From Anniella stebbinsi (Eukaryota > Chordata > Lepidosauria > Squamata > Anniellidae), in contig JARDYH010000005.1 in the NCBI GenBank assembly GCA_029215795.1, forward strand, positions 160,295,814 to 160,359,813: a stretch of DNA of 64,000 bases, given 5' to 3'. Made by a program: the position numbers and the translations under genes. Every line of letters starts with the position of its first letter. Positions within the stretch are counted from its first letter, which is position 1. The notes beneath the pieces were generated by a model. It searched no databases. It was not told where the DNA came from and worked only from the letters and a program-made list of their open reading frames with translations. Positions 52,618 through 63,504 of the stretch are shown here, piece by piece.

Positions 52618-54150
52618 GGTGCCCTCTACAAGAGTTCGCTTTGACGCCCGATTCTCCTATTATGTGCATCTCCTGACAATTGCGTTTACGCCTAATACCT
52701 ACACATGAGAGCTGTTGAAGCACAGGACGGGCTCTATGTAAGGCGATTTAAAAGTTGTTTACATGTGGAGAATCGCATGCAAATGTTGCTGAAAGTAATG
52801 CACTTTGTCCCGGAGGAATTGCCAAAACAGGTTCCCTCCCTTTATTATCCCCGCCCACCAGAATCTCCCGCCTTTGGTTACCTGCCGGTAATTACCTGGT
52901 TAACTTGTTCAGCTACCTCTCTCTCCTCCCATTTCGCCTGATCACCAGCTGAAGTTGTCCCCACTCCCAGAACTGCTCAGGAGTAAATGGGAATATGCCT
53001 CATAAGTTTCCCCCTCCAGCACCCTTTGAAAACTTATTTTTAGTCAGGGCTGCCTCTCTCCCCCCTCCCTCTTTGCCCAATTGCAATTTCAAGTGACCTG
53101 CTCAGGAGTAAATGGGAATGTGCCTCGCACACACGCACACCAAAACAGACAGGGGGATGCTGCTTTGTTCCTTCCCCCTCCTCTTCCCAGCAAGCTCAAT
53201 CGTTGTAAAACATACACACGCATGCACACACACAGCTCATGTCAGGAACCCAGCAAGAAGCAAGGGGACTATATGTCTAAGCTGATCACTAATTATGCGC
53301 ACATGCGCACATCCTTCCTATCCCCTTTGCTTCTTGTGAAACCACCTCCATCTGGCCCCGTGTCTCCATGTAAAAAATATTCCATCAGGGTACTTAAAAG
53401 AAACTTTATTTTCAGTTCACATTGAGGCTGCCTCTACAAGAGAGGTTTAAAGCTCTTTCAAGGCGCTTAAATTTTTTTACCTCTACAAGAACGGAGCGCA
53501 AATCGGGCGTAGAGGCGCGTTATCTCTCCGATTATGCGCATTATCGAATGCATGTTAAATCGCGAGTTTTATTTTGCTCCGGCCGTTAAAGCGCATTTTG
53601 ACTATGTGAACAAGCGCTTATGCGCATTAACTACTTGGAAAGCGCATTTTGGTCATCCATTAATGTGCTTCGCCGCCTCTTGCCGCCTCTCGTGCAGAGG
53701 TATTAGGTGTAAATGTGCTTCAGCGGTTATGCGCATAATCGCCTAACCGGGCGCAAAAGCGAATCCTTGTAGAGGGGACCTGAGTTTCCTCTTCCTGGAG
53801 CTTCTATCCAGAGAGACGGAGAACAAGGAGAAAGTTGCCAGGAGGAGACAGGAAATAAAACTAAATGAAAAAGTGGGAAGTTTTCCCAGTGAAGGGGCAG
53901 TTCTATGCATGACATCACGACCACAGTCCGCCCACTCTGATCGTTAATGCGCTTGAACAGCAATTGTTTACACGGACATAATGCGCTCTTACTCCCACGG
54001 TAAATAAAACTCGCTATTTAATGCAAATTCGAAAATGCGTATATTAGGAGATAAAAAGCGCCTGTACTCCTCATTTGCGCTCCGCTCTTGTAGAGGGAAA
54101 ATCAGTAATGCGCCTTGAAAGAGCTTTAAATCGCTCTTGTAGAGGCAGCC
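52618..54150 (-). mobile_element. Long family-B element with a nested short copy
   Basis: Ends GGTGCCCTCTACAAGAG and CTCTTGTAGAGGCAGCC, flanked by ACA (52615-52617, 54151-54153). Interior is unrelated to the short MITE and shared, in opposite orientation, with 50,555-51,642: for example CAGTCCGCCCACTCTGATCG and CCCGCCCACCAGAATCTCCC. A 355-bp short copy sits inside. No transposase frame recognised. Confidence 0.75.
53426..53780. mobile_element. MITE family B (CTACAAGAG ends), 355 bp
   Basis: Terminal GGCTGCCTCTACAAGAG and CCTTGTAGAGGGGACC. Rich in TGCGCAT/AATGCGC words. Flanked by TGA on both sides (53423-53425, 53781-53783), a possible 3-bp duplication. Nested inside a longer member of the same family (52618-54150). 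The open frame across it is repeat sequence and not a gene. Confidence 0.8.
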
Positions 54151-54269
54151 ACAATTAGAGCTGAAGCTAAATCTACACAGGCATCACAAATGAATTTTCT
54201 TTCAAATTTGTACAGATTAGTTCTGTATCTTGGGCTGCCACCCCAACCCCCATTATCTCTTTGAGCTCC

Positions 54270-54615
54270 ATCGTACCAATGATTTAGTGCACTCTCGCTG
54301 TGCTTGGTGTGCAGATTTGCAGCACGGTACTCACATGACACCGTGCCTGTCCTGCTGACACCCTGCCTCTTCCCCAGCCTTTCCTAGAACGCTAAAAGTC
54401 TGGATTATTTTCCTTAAGTGCATTTAATGTGCCCTAAATCTCTGTGTAGATTTAAAGGAACTGGGGGGTTGAATGGATTGCATCAGGTCCTGGCAGGGAA
54501 AAGCAATCTCTCCCAGCAGCCAGTTCCAAGCCTCAATATAAAACCCAAACCTTGCATCCCACGCTCAAAAGCCTTTTTAAAAGTCATACAATGCCTAAAT
54601 CTCTGCAGAGACAGA
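54270..54615 (-). repeat. Dispersed repeat I, minus copy
   Basis: Inverse of 2355-2715, for example ATTTAGTGCACTCTCGCTG and GTCATACAATGCCTAAATC. Adjacent to the long family-B element. Confidence 0.6.
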
Positions 54616-55011
54616 GTTGTACTCCCTCGATGCCCCCAAAGAGCCAGACTAAAGGGTTGTTCCATTTTTGCCTGGGATAAAGGCGGTCTGGTTGAAGTGC
54701 TCATCTGATAGGACCTGACTGAAGGGAGAAAGAGAAGGGGAGGGGGGAGTGGACCAGAAGAGCTAACGAACAAAGGAGCGAAAGAGCAGCTCTTCAGGTG
54801 AAGGGGATCATAAGCTTGACACGTTTTTGCCTCAGAGGTAAAAAAAAAAGCAGAGACAGACTGGGGAGTGGGGAGATTAGGTGTGATGGAGGTCTCTGTT
54901 TCTCCCATTGTTGCAACAGAAATTTGGGTGAAGGAGGGATCAAGAGAAAGAGCAGGAATATTTTGAGTGAGGAAAATGCTTTCTGGTTTTTTCCTCTTAG
55001 GTTAGTGATTA

Positions 55012-55072
55012 GTGTGACCATACGAAAAGGGGAAGAGGGCTCCTGCGACTTTAACAGTTGTATAGAAAAGGC
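55012..55072. mobile_element. hAT MITE family A, end fragment
   Basis: GTGTGACCATACGAAAAGGG to TTGTATAGAAAAG is the left terminus; the rest is replaced by CR1 sequence starting at 55,073. Confidence 0.6.
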
Positions 55073-56105
55073 CTCTAGTGTGGGAGAGCCCACGACCTCC
55101 CTATGTCATTGGTTCCATTGTCGTACTGCTCTAACAGTCAGGAAGATTTTCCTGATGTCCAGCCGGAATCTGGCTTCCTGTAACTTGAGCCCATTGTTCC
55201 GTTTCCTGCACTCTGGGATGATCGAGAAGAGATCCTGGCCCTCCTCTGTGTGACAACCTTTCAAGTATTTGAAGAGTGCTGTCATATCTCCCCTCAATCT
55301 TCTCTTCTCCAAGCTAAACATGCCCAGTTCTTTCAGTCTCTCTTCATAGGGCTTCATTTCCAGACCCCTGATCATCCTTGTTGCCCTCCTCTGAACACGC
55401 TCCAGCTTGTCTGCATCCTTCTTGGTGGTGCCCAGAACTGATGCAATACTCAAGATGAGGCCTAACCAGTACTGAATAGAGGGGAATCAGTACCTCACGC
55501 AATTTAGAAGCTATACTTCTATAAATGCAGCCCAAAATAGCGTTTGCATTTTTTGCAGCCACATCACACTGTTGCCTCATATTCAGCTTGTGAGCAACAA
55601 TTCCAATAACTTTCTCGTTTGTAGTATTGCTGAACCAAGTATCCCCCATCTTGTAACTGTGCATTTGGTTTCTTTTTCCTAGGTGTAGAACTTGGCCTTT
55701 ATCCCTTTTAAATTTCATCCTGTTGTTTTCAGCCTAGCGCTCCAGCCTATCAAGATCACTTTGAAGTTTGTTTTTGTCTTCCAGGGTATTAGCTATCCCA
55801 CCCAATTTTGTGTCACCTGCAAATTTGATAAGCATTCCCTGCAACTCCTCATCCAAATCATTAATAAAAATGTTGAAGAGCACCGGGCCAAGGACTGAGC
55901 CCTGCGGTACCCCGCTTGTTACCTCCCCCCGGTTTGAGAAGGTACCATTGATAAGCACTCTTTAAGTCCGATTCTGTAGCCAACTTGGATCCACCTAATA
56001 GTTGTTCCATCTAGCCCACTTTTAGCTAGTTTGTTAATCAGAATGTCGTGGGGCACTTTGTCAAAGCTTTGCTGAAGTCAAGATATAGTGAGTAAACTTT
56101 TCTGA
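55073..56105 (-). pseudogene. CR1-clade LINE, RT C-terminal part and 3' region
   Basis: Minus strand from about 56,105: LDFSKAFDKVPHDILINKL, then GEVTSGVPQGSVLGPVLFNIFINDLD, FAGDTKLGG, later [24 protein letters not shown] and LKYLKG-type text of CR1 elements. The catalytic FADD has become FAGD, and stops interrupt the frame, so it is dead. It abuts a fragment of the hAT MITE family A at 55,012-55,072. Confidence 0.85.
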
Positions 56106-56184
56106 TGGTGGTGATGCCATGGGCCACTGACAGGGGATAAGCCCCTGAATAAGCAAGTGCCAAGTGTTAGTAGGCACTAGAGGG

Positions 56185-57070
56185 GCTGTCTTGACGTCTT
56201 TGCCCTGGGGTGGCTCTGAATCTATGTGGCACTGGCCAGATAATGCAGCTGCAGAGTTGAAGCCACCCTGGGGCAAAGAGCTGAAAATGCACAGCTGAAA
56301 AGTCGGAGACTTACCCCAACTTGTTCAGCCAGAGTGAGGGCAGCCCGGCTCTTCTCCCAGGCTGCCTCTACAAGAGAGGTTTAAAGCTCTTTCAAGGCGC
56401 TTAATTTTTTTTACCTCTACAAGAACGGAGCGCAAATTGGGCGTAGAGGCGCGTTATCTCTCCGATTATGCGCATTATCGAATGCGCGTTAAATCGCGAG
56501 TTTTATTTTGCTCCAGCCGTTAAAGCGCATTTTGACTATGTGAACAAGCGCTTATGCGCATTAACTACTTGGAAAGCGCATTTTGGACATCCGTTAATGC
56601 GCTTCGCCGCCTCTCGTGCAGAGGTATTAGGTGTAAATGCGCTTCAGCGATGATGCGCATAATCGCCTAACCGGGCGCAAAAGCGAATCCTTGTGGAGGG
56701 GACCCCAGTCTGTCCTCTCTCAGGGGTTGCTCCAGGGGTGTTCCCAGCAAATGGTGACCCCTAATTGGTCGCTGTCCGCCTGGGCAGAGGGCGGGGAGGC
56801 AGGTTGGCGAGCGCAATGGACTCTGGAATGCCCCACACTGCCTTACCTGGGGAGAAGAGTATTTTCTTCCCCTGAGCTGCTGCTGCTGTCACCACTGCTG
56901 CTGCCTCCTCCTCTCCCTAGTCTCAGTCATGAAACCCACGCCTGCTCCTTGGCGTGGGAATTATCTGGCGCAACCCTGCAAAAGCAAAAGTGCAGGGTTT
57001 TCGAGGAATGTGGCGCCAACTCAACACTATGAAGACACCGCCTAGGAGGGGAGTTGGCACTGGGCGACAT
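56185..57070 (+). repeat. DNA-transposon remnant D, split by family-B MITE
   Basis: CTGGGGTGGCTCTGAATC... ACTTACCCCAACTTGTTCAG, then the MITE, then TTGCTCCAGGGGTGTTCC... ATGAAGACACCGCC. Similar order of blocks at 63.5-63.9 kb. Ends ~270 bp before the coiled-coil gene acceptor. Confidence 0.55.
56360..56704. mobile_element. MITE family B, 345 bp
   Basis: Nearly identical to the copy at 53.4 kb. Flanked by CCA on both sides (56357-56359, 56705-56707). Interrupts another DNA-transposon remnant (56,185-57,070). Confidence 0.8.
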
Positions 57071-57340
57071 TAGGAGCACCTTGCCCAGGGCTGGAAATGA
57101 GTCTGAAACCTCATGCCAAGTGGTTATATGCACACTATAGTAGGTTATTATTACTTTTATCATTGTACGATATGACACGGGCCCACTGGATGCAAAGATG
57201 GGGAGAGTGGTTAGAAAAAGATATACTTTGCACATAGCTGACTCCATAAGGCAGCCATTTAGAGTCCCGTCCCCCCGCGCCAAGTAGCAAAAGGCCTAGC
57301 GCCCTCACAAAGCCTTAATTCTTTCTCTCTCTCTTTACAG

Positions 57341-57948
57341 AGCAGGCAAGAAGGCTGCAGGCTGCATAAGAGGATTCTCTATTTTGTGCTCGCACTCTGG
57401 CAGGTTAAGGGGAACCATTGCAGTCCACGGAAATTTGTATGTTCCCGTGAAGTTAATCATGGCACTTTCAGCCATGACTGCAAGAGACAAAAGGGTTGAA
57501 GAAAGTGTCAAGCTGCACTTTAGAAGAGGAATATGGGAGTTAGCCACTATAGCCAGATGTCTGGTCAGAACCAAAAAGGACCACACAGTTTATGCGGAGA
57601 TAAGGGAGCATATTGAGAGAGCATCTGTAGAGCTTGCCACCGCAGAAGTCTTGGCTCAACGAGAACTGGAGGGAGTGGATTCAGAGGGCTTGAAGATGAT
57701 GGCCTTGAAGAAGGAGCTCACAGATGCACAGAAGAGAAGACAGGAGGAACTAGCCACGTTACAAACTGCTCTGAAGGGCTTGGAAAAAAAGCTAGGGGAA
57801 AGCTGGGAGAATATTAAGTGTCAGAGAGCCATGAAGGAGGAGACTGAAGAGAAGCAAAAGATTGCTGAAGCTGAAGCTGGAAAACAACAGAGTGTGAAAA
57901 CTGGTGCTCTGTGGTCAATGCTGATCCCAGTCGTGGGAACTATCATTG
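57341..57948 (+). CDS. Coiled-coil gene, exon A
   Basis: Acceptor TTTCTCTCTCTCTTTACAG ends at 57340. ATG at 57459 gives 163 codons plus one base. The protein is rich in K, E, A and L, with heptad-like spacing from about residue 65, and ends in the hydrophobic WSMLIPVVGTIIG segment just at the donor. Without splicing the frame reads on to a stop near 58,028, but the perfect donor makes that unlikely. Confidence 0.7.
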
Positions 57949-60175
57949 GTGAGTGTGTGTTCGGTGGCAACAAAGTGTTAGTGAGTAACCTGGTCCTAAT
58001 ATTTATGAAAATTAAAGGGATATATTGAAATTATATTTGGAGCAACTTATTACTCATAAATAAAATATTTTGTTATGAAAACCCCCATGGTCCTCCCCCT
58101 CACAAACCGAGATCCTCTAAACGAGCAATTTATTGCACACTCGTGATTGGCTAGTCACGGAGGTTTTTAGGTCTATTACATGATGTTGTGAATGACTGTG
58201 GTATACCCTGGGAATCCTAATATGAAAAGAACCACTTTTAATGTGGTAATAGCCGGGGAAAAGCTGAATCTTCCACCACTTAGATGGCACTGTCTCAATT
58301 AGGAATGTGCATGGCCAGAAATTTCGGAATTGGATCAGAATTTCCGATATTAAAAATATCGAATCCGATCATATCAGAAGTACCCGGATTTGATCACCTC
58401 CGATATCCGATAAATATCAGAAGTTCCGATCCGATTACGGACCGCCATTTCAGGTGTTTTCCCCATAGGCTTGCATTGGGGGAAACTTTCCCCCAATGCA
58501 AGTCTATGGGGGAAAACACTGGGCCAGCACTCCCTCCCTCCCTCCCCCCACTCGCGCTCCTTACCTGTAGCCTTCCCCGCTGCCGCTGCTGGTCCATAGT
58601 ACTGAGAGACAGGCTTTCTGGCCTGTTCCTCAGTACAGCGACACGCTGAGTGTTGACGCCATCACTCGGTGCGTCCCTGTACTGAGGAACAGACCTGAAA
58701 GCCTGTTTCTCAGTACTACAGACCAGCGGCAGTGGCGGCAGCAGGTAAGGAGCGCAAGTGGAGGGAGGGAGTGCCGGCCCAGTGTTTTTTCCCATAGACT
58801 TGCATTGGGGGAAAGCTTTCTTTCCCCCAGTGCAAGTCTATGGCGAAAATACCTAAACTGGCAGTCTGAAAATCTGATATGTCCGATAGTTATCGAACAT
58901 ATGGATATTGAATCCAATCAGATAGGGCATCCTTAGGGAATAATCGTTATTGGTCATCAGATGTCCGATAACATCCTTATCGGTTCGTTATCGGACATCG
59001 GACCCTATACGATACACATCCCTAGTCTTAATAGAAGTGAAAGAAGGGGAAACATTCAATTTAAACATGTGGTCGCTCCTCTCCACCCATGTAATGCAGC
59101 CCATAACAACTGCGGCAAAGAATGAGGAAACAACAGGTAAACAACATGATTTTCTTGAATGTAGGCACGCTCAGAGTAAATGAGTCAAAATAATTTCCCC
59201 AACTGCGTAGCTCTTAAATGTCTTGTTAAACTGAGTGGGAATTGTTGCATTGGATTTTTGCTATTGGCCTGACACTTGTGCATATCTCTTTACATTGACA
59301 GCAGCACCATATCTCATTCCATAATAATAATAATAATAACAATAATATTTCTTTCTTATCCGCCTCTCCCTCTGGATCTAGGCATGGAACAACATTAAAA
59401 GCAAATGATATAAAATACATAAAACTGATTCAAAACATATAAAAACTAATACATTATTAAAATACCAATAAAACTCTTAAAATTCGACCAGGTGGGCCTG
59501 CCGGAAGAGATCAGTCTTTATAGCTTTCTTAAACTCCAGAAGACTGTTAAGTTGGCGAATCTCTCCCGGCAGACCATTCCACAGTCTCGGAGCGGCAGAA
59601 GAGCAGGTCCTCTGGGTAACGGCTGTCAGCCTAGATTTGGCTGACTGTAGTAAATTTTTCCCAGAGGACCTGAGCGTGTGGACTGGATTGTATGGGAAAA
59701 AGTGATCCCGCAGGTAGCCTGGATCCAAACCATGTAGGGATTTAAAGGTAATAACCAACACTTTGTACTTTGCCCGGAAAGTAATTGGTAGCCAGTGGAG
59801 TGATTTTAAAGCTTGTGTAGTATGGTCACCTGGCTGCCATATTTTGAACTCATTGAAGTTTCCAGACTAGACACAGAGGTAGCCCTTTGTACAGCACATT
59901 GCAAAAGTTGAGCCTCGAAGTTATCAGCGCATGCACTACCATCTTAGGTCTTCCAAGTCTAGGAAGGGGTGCAGCTGGTGTATCAGCCAAAGCTGATAGT
60001 AGGCACCCCTGGCTGTCGCATCTATCTGAGCTGTCAAAGCAATGGATGAGGGAGGAGGATAGTTTTCCTGCTGCTGGGGGTTGGGGATATATGTTTGTTA
60101 GATCCAGGAAGATATGCACACATGGATATTAAAAAGATGTGTCATTCTAAAAATTAAAAACAGGTGATCGCTTTA

Positions 60176-60214
<39 letters not shown>

Positions 60215-62091
60215 CTCTCTTTATTTTTATTTATTTATTTCATCTTTATACTGCCCATCATCCAAAGCTCTCTGGGCAGTGCACAGTTAAAAACCATAAG
60301 AACAACAATATAAATTTAAACACCAAAAAGTTAAAAAGGCTTTTCTTGTTCGTGGATTTTCTAAATGAATATGACAGCCTTTGCCAAGTCATGCTGTCTT
60401 TTACTAATTCAGAAATTTCCTGACTATTGAACATGTTTTAAGTATGACTGCTTTCTGGATGTTAAAAAAATTGATGTGATGCTGGTGGCTGCTGTGACTA
60501 ATGGAATAATCATAACTTTTTCCTGTGGCCATAGTTCTTTAACTTCCATAGCCAGTGGTGTATATTTTTCTCTCGTTTCCTCTCCCTTTTCTGTAACATT
60601 TTTGTCATTAGGTATTGCTAAGTCAATGAGGTAAGTGTGTTTTTCTTTTTTGTTTATGACTGTTATGTCTGGTCGGTTGCAAAGTATTGTCTTGTCACAG
60701 AATTGTTCTGTCCCAGCAAGATAATACGTATATGAGTGCATAGTGTGGCTTGGTTTGACTTGTTTGTGTGTGTCTGGATCTCCTAGGCTCTGAAAGCATC
60801 TTTCTGGAGAGCACCTGCTGGTTGCATGATTCACAAGGCCATGTTCTGGCGAGTGCATAGTTGTCCTTGACAGGAGGGCCTTGCACTTGCTAGAGTAAGA
60901 TGAACAGATGTGAAGAGGCTGCAATCCTATATTCATTTATATTCATTTAAGCTTTATTGAAATCAACAAGACTTATTTCTGAGGTTTCTTTGGGCAGTTT
61001 TCTTTGGATGCCTGATTGGGATTTCTGTTCTCTGCTCACAAAGGCAGTGTAAATTCAGGAAATATTTGGATAAAAGGAGGGAAAGATCCTTGTCTAGCAT
61101 TGTGATAATGGGCATCTGTTCTGGCCATTCTTTGTATTGCTATTGACCATGGTCTTGTTTACATGGCTAATTACAAATGTTTAGATTAGTTTCTCATTGA
61201 TAAACCAGAAGTTGAAACAAACTAAGAGGTGCTAGTGAGAAGTGACTGCAAGAAGCCTTTAGTCAATTTTGTTCCATGGCTAATTCTTGCAGGGTAATAA
61301 TATTTTATACTCTTTCTGAATGCTAGGTTGCTTGTTTGTTGTACTAGAGTTTCTGCACTTGTCAAGTGCTTCATTTGTTCAGTGGTAGCAGTATGCTGAA
61401 TCTGTGAGTATGGCTATGAGAAAGCTGATGGGGAAAGAGTGTTGAATGTTAGGAAAGTTGAGACTATGGTCATCCAGTGAAGAATTTGCAGTCAGAAAAG
61501 ATATTTGAGGGAAGGGGAGACTGTATCACACATAGTATAGCACATAGTATAGCACAAGCTTCAAAGTACAGCAAAAGCTACAAAAGTAGGAGTAAGTGAA
61601 GTTAATTTCAGATACATTGAATATCTCACTTGTTCTTTATTTCAGTGATTTTAATGTTAAGATGTTGTGTAAGATCACAAGTGTTACTGCTGTTTTGTTT
61701 TTAGGGGGTGCCCATGCAGCTTTGAAGACGGCTGAAGAAAATGTGGCTTCTGCCCAGGAACTGATTGGTCAGTTAAGGGAAAAGGAGCAAAAATATTATA
61801 AAGAAGCTGAAGAGTACATGCAGAAGATAAATGAACAGGAGAAGAGTATCCTGGAAAACCAGAGGAAGATTGAAGTAACTGAAAAAGAGAAACACATGCT
61901 AGCCGAAGTTCATGAGGAGATTCTGGCTCTTCAAGAGTTATTGAGGCACTGCTCTCATTTTGTGGGCACCCTGGCTTCCAAGGCAGACGTGGTGGATATG
62001 ACAAGTCAGTATGTTTGTATTGATGAATCTCTGAATTATCATCTGAATGATATGAGCAAGTATTTGCTTTCATTATGGTGTGCTGTAAAGG
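57341..62091 (+). CDS. Two-exon coiled-coil gene with central hydrophobic segment, unrecognised family
   Basis: Exon 57341-57948 follows a strong pyrimidine tract plus TTTACAG; coding probably begins at ATG 57459 (A at -3, G at +4), although the frame is open back to the acceptor. It ends at G|GTGAGT in phase 1. Exon 61705-62091 follows TTTTTAG, continues in phase 1, and ends at G|GTGAGC in phase 1. Together they give about 292 residues: an N-terminal helical part, a charged coiled coil at about 65-145, a short nonpolar stretch LIPVVGTIIGG at about 154-165, a second coiled coil at about 170-230, then a less charged C-terminal part with cysteines. No motif of a named family was recognised. The helix - hydrophobic hinge - helix layout resembles alpha-helical membrane-inserting proteins, but that is only a shape comparison. 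Possible last-exon acceptors are at 62305 (stop at 62324) and about 62690, or further exons lie beyond the window. Confidence 0.7.
58300..59024. mobile_element. Foldback hAT-like element, 725 bp
   Basis: Ends TAGGAATGTGCATGG / CGATACACATCCCTA. The whole element is a long imperfect palindrome centred near 58,650: arms include CCTTACCTGTAGCC... against its inverse, and each arm also contains its own smaller palindrome (CTTGCATTGGGGGAAA and inverse). Flanks GTCTCAAT (58292-58299) and GTCTTAAT (59025-59032) are an 8-bp duplication with one mismatch. Located in the intron of the coiled-coil gene. Confidence 0.85.
59330..60060 (-). pseudogene. L2 LINE 3' end
   Basis: Minus-strand reading gives FKSLHGLDPGYLRDHFFPYN, then SSAAPRLWNGLPGEIRQLNSL: the L2 C-terminus of the same subfamily as 37.19-38.52 kb. 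The tail is an (ATA)-type microsatellite at about 59,322-59,346. Heavily 5' truncated, with a broken frame near the upstream end. Confidence 0.8.
60176..60213. repeat. (TTA)n microsatellite
   Basis: About 12 TTA units between R4 and L2 remnants. Confidence 0.9.
60215..60345 (-). repeat. L2 3' tail
   Basis: TTTATACTGCCCATCATCCA and GCTCTCTGGGCAGTGCACAG, inverse of the L2 tail, preceded by (TTA)n. Confidence 0.55.
60362..60955 (-). pseudogene. R4/Dong-type LINE 3' end, second copy
   Basis: Minus strand reads CNRPDITVINKKEKHTYLIDL, then AIPNDKNVTEKGEE and PLAMEVKELWPQEKV, homologous to the copy at 13.4 kb but more diverged and with an internal deletion before SRKQSYLKHVQ. Upstream (60,955-60,700) it keeps more of the ORF. 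The endonuclease RPD and LID residues remain. Confidence 0.75.
60956..61704. other. Distal part of the coiled-coil gene intron, no recognised element
   Basis: Unique-looking AT-rich sequence leading to the T-rich tract and AG acceptor at 61,704. Confidence 0.45.
61705..62091 (+). CDS. Coiled-coil gene, exon B
   Basis: The acceptor at 61703-61704 follows a T-rich run. Phase-1 entry completes the glycine split at 57948. Encodes a second heptad-rich helix (AEEYMQKINEQEKSI and following), then LLRHCSHFVGTLASKADVV and a mixed C-terminal part. Phase-1 exit at GGTGAGC. Read-through instead of splicing would stop after about 15 low-complexity residues at about 62,135. Confidence 0.7.
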
Positions 62092-62756
62092 GTGAGCATG
62101 GGGGGCAGGCAATGCTCAACACCCCCCCCCCATAAAAAGAGCTATCCAAAAGTTGAAGCGCTCCTTTGAGCCCCAATATATTTTGCCCAATATTTTCTAC
62201 GACATACAAGACGATCTGCTAGATGAAAAGGGAAGCCATTGGCGTTTTCTCCTTTATTTCATGATATTTTTTTCTTTTTCATGGCAATTTTCTTTTCTGC
62301 CATTAGGTTTTCCTGGATTTACTTGATTTGCTTAATCATTCTTTTTATTTTCACAAAAACTCCCAACAGAAAAAGCCATACAAACATAAAAGCACAGAAA
62401 AATGTAATTACCTAGGAATGGATTATATCCCTTTTCAGATCCATCTATTTGGGATGTGATGGGATATTTAGGTTTCCCCCCTTTGTTTCTTTAAAAGCTA
62501 GTATAGTGGAGTGCAGTGGATAAGAACTGAACTAAAAGTAACACTTTTAACTACCACATCAATCTTTAAAAAACAAAACAAACAACCCCCCCCAAAAAAA
62601 CTTAATAATCACAAATTGTGCGGAAGGGGGATTCATTGGTAATGTAGTGAGTAGGGAGGGGAGTCTTAATACATTCCTTTTCCATTGTAGTCTCCATACC
62701 CCACCCATAGCTCCTTTTCATGCCTTAACATACCACTTTCATGCTTTAGGATGCAT

Positions 62757-63110
62757 TAATACATCTATTATTAGTGCCTACTCCAAGGGAAGCTTGGAGG
62801 ATGGCAACAAGGGAGCGGGCCTTTTCAATGGTGGCCCTCCAACTGTGGAATGATCTCCCCCACAAGGCTCGCCTGGCGCCAGCACTGTCATCTTTTCGGG
62901 GCCAGGTGAAGACTTTTCTCTTCTCCCAGGCATTTAACAGCATATGTTGGACAGTTTAAAATGATATATAGTTTGTTTTTAGGCTTTTATGGTTTAAAAT
63001 TGTGTATATTGGTTTTTAAATGTTCAATGTTTTCCATTTTTGTAAACTGCCCAGAGAGCTTCGGCTATGGGACGGTATATAAATGTAATATATAAATAAA
63101 TCTATAAGAA
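62757..63110 (+). repeat. L2 LINE 3' end
   Basis: GAAGCTTGGAGGATGGCAAC, then CAACTGTGGAATGATCTCCC and the tail AACTGCCCAGAGAGCTTCGG with AAATAAAT. C-terminal L2 codons are readable. Confidence 0.75.
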
Positions 63111-63504
63111 CTTCTATTCATCTCTTAAACAGAATGATTTTTTTATCCTAAAACCTAGCTCAAGCATGGGCATCTGCAAGAGAATTGAGGCCTGCATTGG
63201 ATTCCCCCCCAAACCCTTTGGGGACAGACTCCTCCCTTGCCGCAGCCACAATTAGAAGTGGCTCATTGCCTGCATTTCCAGCGATTCTGCTGGGAAGCGA
63301 GGCACGTGGGGATTGTATGTCTTGTTCCCATGCAAAATTATGCTCTCCCAGCCTACAAAACAGCTGTTTGGTATGCAGAAGGGTGATTCTGCAGAGAAAC
63401 AGGGCACATGAGGATCATGCACTCCAGTTCTCTGCAGAACCACCATTTCTGTTGGAAGCACGATGTGCAGGACACCTTGCTTTCTAACAGAAACACACTA
63501 GGAC

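Noticed and set aside
53534..53746. Open frame beginning MRIIEC repeated at 56,468 and, in inverse, at 12,215
   Set aside because: It is carried by family-B MITE copies and changes length with each copy; repeat shadow rather than a protein.
58284..58917. Open frames on both strands around 58.3-58.9 kb
   Set aside because: They fall in the foldback element and mirror each other because of its palindrome.
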